Below, piece after piece: positions 13,769-18,086 of a stretch of 18,086 nt of DNA. The translations under genes and the position numbers were made by a program. Where the stretch lies: contig JAKSSZ010000005.1 of the NCBI GenBank assembly GCA_024402835.1, forward strand, positions 1 through 18,086. The letters are read 5' to 3'. Below the pieces are notes generated by a model that saw only the letters and a program-made list of their open reading frames with translations, searched no databases and had not been told where the DNA came from. Source of the DNA: Alphaproteobacteria bacterium. Lineage in GTDB: Bacteria > Pseudomonadota > Alphaproteobacteria > Rs-D84. Positions within the stretch are counted from its first letter, which is position 1, and every line of letters begins with the position of its first letter.

Positions 13769-13799
13769 TAATTGAATAATATAAAATATAATTCAATTA
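13769..13799. terminator. Weak AT-rich hairpin between ldh and the restriction gene
   Basis: TAATTGAAT (13769-13777) and ATTCAATTA (13791-13799) are exact complements around a 13-nt loop. The stem is low in GC and has no real U-tract, so terminator function is doubtful. It overlaps the endonuclease stop codon. Confidence 0.3.
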
Positions 13800-14594
13800 A
13801 GAATTCATTACTTTGCTATATAACTCATCAAACATACGTACAACATCATCGCTTTCACTTAGATTACTCAAATAATCATCCACATCACTATATTTAACAG
13901 ATAAAAATTTTTCAAAAAAATTGCGTCCTCTGAGTATATTCGTTTGTTCTGGAATATAAATATTGCCCTTCATTTTTTTATTTGTGAAAAAAAATAAAAT
14001 TGGAACAAGGTCGCTACTGTTTTGTATATCAAATTCTCTAGCTAAATAAGCATAGGTTTTTATAATTTTTCTATTTATATCTACAAATTTACCTGTGTCA
14101 TGATCATCATTGTATTTAGATTCTACATAATAAATAGTCCCTGTCTCTGTATTTTTGAATAGTATATCTATATCATGTTTAAACTTATTTGTATTGGAAT
14201 CTGTATCATTAAGAATATCATCTTGCAAAGTCGCAAATTCTTTACATAAATCCATGTTTTGTTCTGTCTGACAACGTGTTATATACTCATCAATTCTCTT
14301 GTCATTAGAAACTGACAATCTAAAACTGTTACTTTTTTTACCACTATATTCTTTTAATATTTCATACTTTGTTTCATTATCAATAAGAGCCGTCATAAGT
14401 TCTTCAATAAAATTTCCAAACTGAATATTCATGGATTGTAACAATCCACCAAAAACACGGTAGCGTTTTGGTATGAAATGTACTTTTACTTCGTGTTTAT
14501 CCTGCAGATGTGTCATTTTATTTACAGCACTCGTTTTTTCAATCATAGTACTAACAGCAGAATTTATAAGATTTTTTATTGCGATATCAATCAT
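13797..14594 (-). CDS. Type II restriction endonuclease, HinfI-like (predicted GANTC)
   Basis: 265 residues from the ATG at 14594, which has AAAGGA nine bases upstream; an in-frame ATG at 14618 lacks a ribosome site. R.HinfI is 262 residues long. A predicted PD-(D/E)xK nuclease core is KFKHDIDILF (D141/D143) followed after a beta turn by YYVESKYN (E158, K160). FGGLLQSMNIQFGNFIE (48-64) is a strongly patterned block of the kind conserved in this family. The ATG overlaps the end of the methyltransferase by 8 bp (ATGATTGA), giving coupled translation after the methyltransferase. It would cut unmethylated DNA at the site protected by the partner. The specificity GANTC is inferred from the partner, and the HinfI assignment is from memory of the family rather than alignment. 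Confidence 0.78.
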   Translation of the reverse strand: MIDIAIKNLINSAVSTMIEKTSAVNKMTHLQDKHEVKVHFIPKRYRVFGGLLQSMNIQFGNFIEELMTALIDNETKYEILKEYSGKKSNSFRLSVSNDKRIDEYITRCQTEQNMDLCKEFATLQDDILNDTDSNTNKFKHDIDILFKNTETGTIYYVESKYNDDHDTGKFVDINRKIIKTYAYLAREFDIQNSSDLVPILFFFTNKKMKGNIYIPEQTNILRGRNFFEKFLSVKYSDVDDYLSNLSESDDVVRMFDELYSKVMNS

Positions 14595-15717
14595 TATGTT
14601 TTTCCTTTGCGGTTTCATATCGTAAATCGTTTATGCTTACTAATTTTCCATCACGACTAATATAAAAAAAATTCCAACCGTTATTATTTGATAACTTTAA
14701 AACTTTTGCGCTTGATTTATGTATAGATAAGGATTCCTCTCCATCGTTCACATAACCATTATCTGTTAAAACTCCAATAACATTTCCTGCTTTATCTAAA
14801 AGTTCTTGACCGATATATAACTTATTCAAACTTATAAGTGAAGACATAGAAATACGAGGAGGTTTTACTTCAAAATCCAAATTAGAAAACATATCTAAGT
14901 GTTCTTGTTGTTGTTTTATGCGTTTTTCTGCACCTGCTATGTAATTATCATCTCGTTCTATACCAACAAATCTACGACCATATTTTTTAGCGATAGCACC
15001 TGTAGTACCAGTACCAAAAAATGGATCTAAAATAATGTCGTTCGGTTTCGTTGAAGATAAAATTATTTTTGATAATAAATCTTCTGGTTTTTGTGTGGAA
15101 TGCAGCTTATTACCATTACCATCTTTTAACCTCTCTGAACCTTGACATATTCCAAGTGTCCATACACTTTTATCTTGTTTACCACCATTTAAGGTTTTCA
15201 TTGTTTTGTAATTAAATGTAAATTTGCTATTTTTATATTTTGAACACCACAATAATGTTTCATGTGCATTACAAAAGCGTGTTCCAGACATATTTGGGGT
15301 AGGATTGGTTTTGCTCCACACAATATCGTTTAAAATCCAAAAACCCATATTTTGCATGATATAACCTATACGATATATATTTTGAAAAGAACCGATAACC
15401 CATATAGATCCATTTTTTTTCAAAATACGCTTGCATTCTCTTAGCCACGACATACAAAAAGCATCGTATTCTGCATAGTCTTTATATTTATCCCAATCAT
15501 CATCACAACCACGGAATTCGCCAGTACCGTCAGCGCGCTGTAAAACTTTATCAGTTGATTGCATAAAATAAGGTGGGTCGGCAAAAATAACATCAATGCA
15601 ATTATCTTCGAAAGATTTTAAAACATCTATAGAATCGCCTTTAATAATTTTGTTTATCACTTGATCTATGCACGAAATGTTCGTTTGTATTGAATCTATA
15701 ACCATTTCTTTTGACAT
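14587..15717 (-). CDS. CcrM/HinfI-type adenine-N6 DNA methyltransferase (predicted GANTC)
   Basis: 376 residues, beta-class order. The target-binding and catalytic motif DPPY is at 47-50 (IDVIFADPPYFMQ). The region DAFCMSWLRECKRILKKNGS, WVIGSFQNIYRIGYIMQNMG and WILNDIVWSKTNPTPNMSG is the CcrM-family core. HSTQKPEDLL and the SAM site DPFFGTGTTG (231-240) follow. Residues about 285-366 form the C-terminal RAMA-type domain found in CcrM (LYIGQELLDKAGNVIGVLTDNG...). It transfers methyl from SAM to the adenine of GANTC. In alphaproteobacteria CcrM is normally a solitary, cell-cycle enzyme; here a nuclease gene overlaps its 3' end. AAAGGTGA lies eight bases before the ATG. No control-protein gene or clear promoter is seen upstream. 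Confidence 0.92.
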   Translation of the reverse strand: MSKEMVIDSIQTNISCIDQVINKIIKGDSIDVLKSFEDNCIDVIFADPPYFMQSTDKVLQRADGTGEFRGCDDDWDKYKDYAEYDAFCMSWLRECKRILKKNGSIWVIGSFQNIYRIGYIMQNMGFWILNDIVWSKTNPTPNMSGTRFCNAHETLLWCSKYKNSKFTFNYKTMKTLNGGKQDKSVWTLGICQGSERLKDGNGNKLHSTQKPEDLLSKIILSSTKPNDIILDPFFGTGTTGAIAKKYGRRFVGIERDDNYIAGAEKRIKQQQEHLDMFSNLDFEVKPPRISMSSLISLNKLYIGQELLDKAGNVIGVLTDNGYVNDGEESLSIHKSSAKVLKLSNNNGWNFFYISRDGKLVSINDLRYETAKEKHND

Positions 15718-15907
15718 AATAAATCACCTTTGAGAATAAAGATTAATCTCCCTTTTTTTGTTCAAAAAAAATTGCTAAATGATTGTTGATATGCTATATA
15801 TAACAGAGATATACAAATAATGGACGTTTTTTTGATACGCAAAAAATCGCCCTATTTTATTAAAATTTATAGTTTTTCTCTGGAAAATCTAATAATAAAA
15901 GAAATAT
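15718..15907. other. Intergenic region upstream of the methyltransferase, no gene supported
   Basis: AT-rich. It holds the methyltransferase ribosome site, and possibly its promoter around 15735-15810, although no hexamer pair is convincing. A 29-codon reading frame on the + strand at 15820-15909 has no ribosome site and is not called. Confidence 0.4.
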
Positions 15908-15940
15908 AAAAAAAGCACCGCCATACGATTTGTATGACGG
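15908..15940 (-). terminator. Intrinsic terminator of the 106-aa protein gene
   Basis: On the - strand CCGTCATAC (15940-15932) pairs with GTATGGCGG (15926-15918) with one wobble, around a 5-nt loop, followed by TGC and seven T. A smaller hairpin TTCCG/CGGAA (15966-15952) lies between it and the stop codon. Confidence 0.85.
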
Positions 15941-15971
15941 GACTCCCTTCCTTCCGATTTACGGAAACTTT

Positions 15972-16292
15972 TTATGCAGCAATTTTATTTTCGGTGGCTG
16001 CTGTCATTATCTTGTTTGCTTCGGCAAATACCAATGCTTTTACACGTGCTGCTAATTCTGGGGTGGATAATGTTTCCGCAGCAACATCAAAATTGTCTGT
16101 TCTGATTTGCAAAGATACGTATGCACCTGTTAAAGCCGCACGTGACAAATCTGTAATATCACGTGGCATACCATTATTACCAATACACAATTCTTCACGT
16201 AATGAAACTATTTGACGGTCTGAATTAACCCATAATGTTTCTTTTAATACTTCGTCCAATGCTATCATTATTTCTTTTATGTTTTTTGGCAT
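15972..16292 (-). CDS. Unrecognised 106-residue helical protein
   Basis: I do not recognise this family. The protein begins MPKNIKEIMIALDEVLKETLW, continues through REELCIGNNGMPRDITDLSR, and ends in an Ala-rich helix-prone stretch (TPELAARVKALVFAEANKIM, then ENKIAA). There is no signal peptide, membrane helix or known catalytic motif; one Cys is present. It is most likely a small soluble alpha-helical protein. GGAGGG lies six bases before the ATG, a near-ideal ribosome site. The gene is monocistronic: it has its own promoter (16452-16481), a leader of about 150 nt with hairpins, and a strong terminator. This careful transcriptional framing suggests high or regulated expression. Base composition is a little richer in GC than its neighbours by eye. 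Confidence 0.75.
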   Translation of the reverse strand: MPKNIKEIMIALDEVLKETLWVNSDRQIVSLREELCIGNNGMPRDITDLSRAALTGAYVSLQIRTDNFDVAAETLSTPELAARVKALVFAEANKIMTAATENKIAA

Positions 16293-16446
16293 TGTCGCCC
16301 TCCTTTCCTTTTTATCTTTGTTGTTGATTCAAATTTGTATTTACTTTTGTATTTACAATTTCGAATCTTTTTGTTTTGTTTTTTCTTCCTAAACACCGAG
16401 TTTTCTGCGGTTTTTACGAAGATTTATTCCCTTACCTTTGTCTATA
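16293..16446 (-). promoter_or_regulatory. Structured 5' leader of the 106-aa protein gene
   Basis: About 150 nt separate the predicted start from the ATG. Two stems are visible: AAACACCG (16391-16398) with CGGTTTTT (16408-16415), one mismatch, and GATTCAAATTTGTA (16326-16339) with TACAATTTCGAATC (16354-16367), one wobble and one mismatch. Inside the second stem an 11-bp unit, TTTGTATTTAC on the + strand, occurs twice (16334-16344 and 16346-16356). No known riboswitch is recognised. Alternatively it is simply a long untranslated leader. Confidence 0.5.
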
Positions 16447-16451
16447 CAAGT

Positions 16452-16481
16452 ATCTTAGAACAAAAACGAATCGGTTGTCAA
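16452..16481 (-). promoter_or_regulatory. Strong promoter of the 106-aa protein gene
   Basis: On the - strand a consensus TTGACA (16481-16476), 18 bases and TAAGAT (16457-16452). A GANTC site (GAATC, 16468-16472) sits in the spacer. Confidence 0.75.
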
Positions 16482-16511
16482 ACATAAAATGAAAGTTTTT
16501 TTAACAAAATT

Positions 16512-16536
16512 AAAAAATGCCGGATTTCCGGCATTT
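16512..16536 (-). terminator. Intrinsic terminator of plsX
   Basis: On the - strand AAATGCCGG (16536-16528), loop AAAT, CCGGCATTT (16523-16515), then a T-run. It lies 25 nt past the plsX stop and isolates plsX from the 106-aa gene. Confidence 0.92.
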
Positions 16537-16560
16537 ACAACTGTGTATTTTTTTATATTT

Positions 16561-17616
16561 TTACTTTAATTCTTGTTTTATTGGTTCAAGTAATTTAACA
16601 CGTTCTGCAATTTTACCATAAAAATCAGATTGTGATAAATTCATGGCATATTCAATAGCATGCGCCCATGCCAATGCATCACTGTTTCCATGTGTTTTAA
16701 TAGAAAATCCATTTAATCCCAAAAATACTGCGCCTGCGTGGGAACGTGGGTCTATTTTATGTTTTAATCTTTTAAATACGTGTATTAAAAAGAATGTTCC
16801 CAATATAGCAAGTAATGATTTTTTGAAATTTACCTTTACTATACGGGATATCATTTTTGCTGTACCCTCTACGGTTTTTAACATAACATTACCGGTAAAA
16901 CCATCTGTGACGACAACTTGGACATTACCAGCGCAAATATCTGTTCCCTCTACAAATCCAATGTATTCGTATGGTAATTCATCAATATGTTCAGATAATA
17001 CCTGATTTAAATGTTGTAATGTTTCGTTACCTTTGGTTGCTTCTTCGCCGATATTTAATATACCCAATTTCGGTTTTGTTTCCCCAGCCATAATTTCTGC
17101 ATAAACACTGCCCAATATGGCAAAGTCAAAAAGAATTTCTTCGTCACATTGTATATTTGCACCCAAATCAAGTCCAACAACTTTGGAATCACCATCACCC
17201 GATGGCAACATTGTTGTTATAGCCGGTCTGGATATACCATCTATGGTTTTTAATGCCAATTTAGACAAAGCCATTAAAACACCCGTATTTCCCGCAGAAA
17301 TAACAGCCGATGATTTACCGTCCCGAACATCATTTATTGCCATATACATAGATGTATCTTTTGCATGACGAATAACATCACGAACTTTATCTGTTCCCAA
17401 AATTACATCCGGGGCATTTATAATTTCGCAATTACGTGCTACACGTGGGTATTTCTTTAATAATTGACGCAAAATACTTTCATTTCCAAATAAACGAAAA
17501 TGAACACTATCTTCGCCATGTTGATATAAAAATTGATTTATACCACCCAAAACAGCCACTGGCGCATTATCGCCACCCATAGCATCAATAGAAAGAATCT
17601 TTTTTTGTGTAGTCAT
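16561..17616 (-). CDS. plsX: PlsX, acyl-ACP:phosphate acyltransferase
   Basis: 351 residues, normal length. SIDAMGGDNAP (residues 9-19) is the family's N-terminal signature; IINAPDVI, SAGNTGVLMALSK, GLDLGANIQC, LLNIGEEATKGNE-type and VVTDGFTGNVMLKT segments follow in the expected order. PlsX converts acyl-ACP into acyl-phosphate, the donor used by PlsY in phospholipid synthesis, as a peripheral membrane enzyme. It follows rpmF as in most bacteria, but the usual fabH neighbour is absent downstream; a terminator ends the unit. The ATG has no good ribosome site, so translation may be low or coupled to leader structure in the rpmF-plsX gap. Confidence 0.95.
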   Translation of the reverse strand: MTTQKKILSIDAMGGDNAPVAVLGGINQFLYQHGEDSVHFRLFGNESILRQLLKKYPRVARNCEIINAPDVILGTDKVRDVIRHAKDTSMYMAINDVRDGKSSAVISAGNTGVLMALSKLALKTIDGISRPAITTMLPSGDGDSKVVGLDLGANIQCDEEILFDFAILGSVYAEIMAGETKPKLGILNIGEEATKGNETLQHLNQVLSEHIDELPYEYIGFVEGTDICAGNVQVVVTDGFTGNVMLKTVEGTAKMISRIVKVNFKKSLLAILGTFFLIHVFKRLKHKIDPRSHAGAVFLGLNGFSIKTHGNSDALAWAHAIEYAMNLSQSDFYGKIAERVKLLEPIKQELK

Positions 17617-17633
17617 TTTATTCTAATGAAAAA

Positions 17634-17666
17634 GGGCATTTTCTATACAATGATAGACATCTGCCC
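17634..17666 (-). promoter_or_regulatory. Possible attenuator hairpin between rpmF and plsX
   Basis: On the - strand GGGCA (17666-17662) pairs with TGCCC (17638-17634), enclosing a small CTAT/ATAG stem, and is followed by TTTTTC. It resembles a partial terminator that could lower plsX relative to the ribosomal protein. Confidence 0.35.
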
Positions 17667-17689
17667 AAATTCACATATTGTTATATCTA

Positions 17690-17839
17690 TTATTTAGAAC
17701 CACAAGCAGAACATACGTGATGTGGACGTTTCTTTTCACCACATTTTTTACATACTGTTACAGGCATTACAGACAAAGCATCATGAGAACGACGTTGTGC
17801 TGTGCGTGCTTTACTTGTTTTACTTTTTGGTGTTGCCAT
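17690..17839 (-). CDS. rpmF: 50S ribosomal protein L32
   Basis: 49 residues starting MATPKSKTSKARTAQRRSHD, the L32 N-terminus, with the zinc-ribbon pairs CKKC (30-33) and CSAC (43-46), so this is the zinc-binding form. It is a component of the large ribosomal subunit near the peptidyl-transferase exit region. AAAGGA lies eight bases before the ATG. It is the first gene of an rpmF-plsX unit, a widely conserved order. The length is slightly under the common 56-62 residues because the C-terminal tail is short (CGSK). Confidence 0.95.
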   Translation of the reverse strand: MATPKSKTSKARTAQRRSHDALSVMPVTVCKKCGEKKRPHHVCSACGSK

Positions 17840-17869
17840 TTTATTTTCCTTTTATTTTTTACGATTTAT

Positions 17870-17897
17870 ATTTTATGCCATAATCCCACTTTTGCAA
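17870..17897 (-). promoter_or_regulatory. Promoter of rpmF-plsX
   Basis: On the - strand TTGCAA (17897-17892), 16 bases and TAAAAT (17875-17870), about 30 nt before the rpmF ATG. It starts ten bases after the stop of the upstream gene. Confidence 0.6.
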
Positions 17898-17906
17898 GAA
17901 AAAATA

Positions 17907-18086
17907 TTAATCACTTAATATCTGTGCCATAAAAACACCATGATTATGCATTAACCCAACAACAGCGCTGTGATCATCAAACCCAATATGAAACTTGAAT
18001 CCCTGTTGTTCCAATTCCGTAATTTTTTGTAATTTATATTCAGCAGTTGTCCCAGAATACGTATGTCCTTTACAAAAAACCAAACT
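17907..18086 (-). CDS. C-terminal 59 residues of an unrecognised protein, possibly HAD-like
   Basis: The - strand is open from the right edge (first full codon AGT at 18086) to a TAA at 17907. The readable tail starts SLVFCKGHTYSGTTAEYKLQ and includes GFKFHIGFDDHSAVVGLMHNHGV near its end. An acidic DD pair after a hydrophobic strand, followed by a helix and H-G-hydrophobic, resembles motif IV of HAD phosphatases or polynucleotide kinase 3'-phosphatase domains; this is only a resemblance. The N-terminal catalytic part lies outside the window. No terminator is visible before the rpmF promoter. Confidence 0.6.
   Translation of the reverse strand, partial: SLVFCKGHTYSGTTAEYKLQKITELEQQGFKFHIGFDDHSAVVGLMHNHGVFMAQILSD

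Noticed and set aside
13227..13796. 189-codon reading frame antisense to ldh
   Set aside because: It lies almost wholly opposite a clearly coding lactate dehydrogenase and its translation shows no domain or ribosome site; it is a coding shadow.
14595..14618. Upstream ATG for the restriction endonuclease
   Set aside because: It has no ribosome site, whereas the ATG at 14594 follows AAAGGA and overlaps the methyltransferase stop in the usual way.
15718..15830. Control-protein (C-box) regulation of the restriction-modification genes
   Set aside because: No small HTH gene adjoins the cassette and no paired C-box-like dyad is visible upstream of the methyltransferase.
15820..15909. 29-codon + strand reading frame between the methyltransferase and the 106-aa gene
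   Set aside because: No ribosome site, no similarity and a composition like the surrounding AT-rich spacer.
1..18086. CRISPR arrays, insertion sequences, integrase or prophage attachment sites
   Set aside because: I found no regularly spaced repeats, transposase or integrase motifs, or direct duplication flanking the restriction cassette.

Overview
The window is AT-rich DNA read with the standard code (TGA is a genuine stop, for example at the end of the methyltransferase and hemW). Gene content points to a Gram-negative alphaproteobacterium, probably an uncultured low-GC host-associated lineage. The pointers are a CcrM-type GANTC adenine methyltransferase, LexA/S24-type mini-repressors of the alphaproteobacterial style, an OlsB/OlsA-like ornithine-lipid pair, IHF alpha, outer-membrane barrel and lytic transglycosylase genes, RecC, HemW and PlsX. 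The taxonomic statement is inference; no rRNA is present.

Layout. Positions 1-1134 (-) carry the N-terminal 378 residues of RecC, running off the left edge. Divergent from it lie a WYL-domain regulator (1342-2364, +) and two 70%-identical stand-alone HTH proteins (2467-2700, 2867-3091). Both mini-repressors are preceded by long inverted repeats and followed by clear terminators. A leftward block follows: tRNA-Arg(CCT), a three-helix Cys-rich membrane protein, a membrane-anchored glutaredoxin-like protein and CvpA (4850 to 3114). A rightward IHF alpha gene (4952-5242) has a promoter framed by a perfect 9-bp dyad. hemW and an M13 metalloprotease form a leftward overlapping pair (8279 to 5248).

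From 8367 the strand is mainly +: an outer-membrane barrel (possibly omptin-like), an MltB-type transglycosylase, the OlsB/OlsA-like pair and L-lactate dehydrogenase (to 13746). Then come, on the - strand, a restriction-modification cassette resembling HinfI (13797-15717), an unrecognised 106-aa protein with its own strong promoter and a structured leader of about 150 nt (15972-16292), plsX, rpmF (only 49 aa), and the C-terminal 59 residues of an unrecognised protein at the right edge.

Working together: OlsB/OlsA-like enzymes and PlsX belong to membrane-lipid synthesis, and the barrel, transglycosylase and M13 protease belong to the envelope. RecC, the WYL/HTH cluster and the GANTC restriction-modification pair concern DNA repair, DNA defence and transcription control. 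The most notable items are the CcrM-like methyltransferase translationally overlapping a PD-(D/E)xK endonuclease, the orphan HTH pair with its dyads, the MerT-like/glutaredoxin pair, and the small gene with the structured leader.
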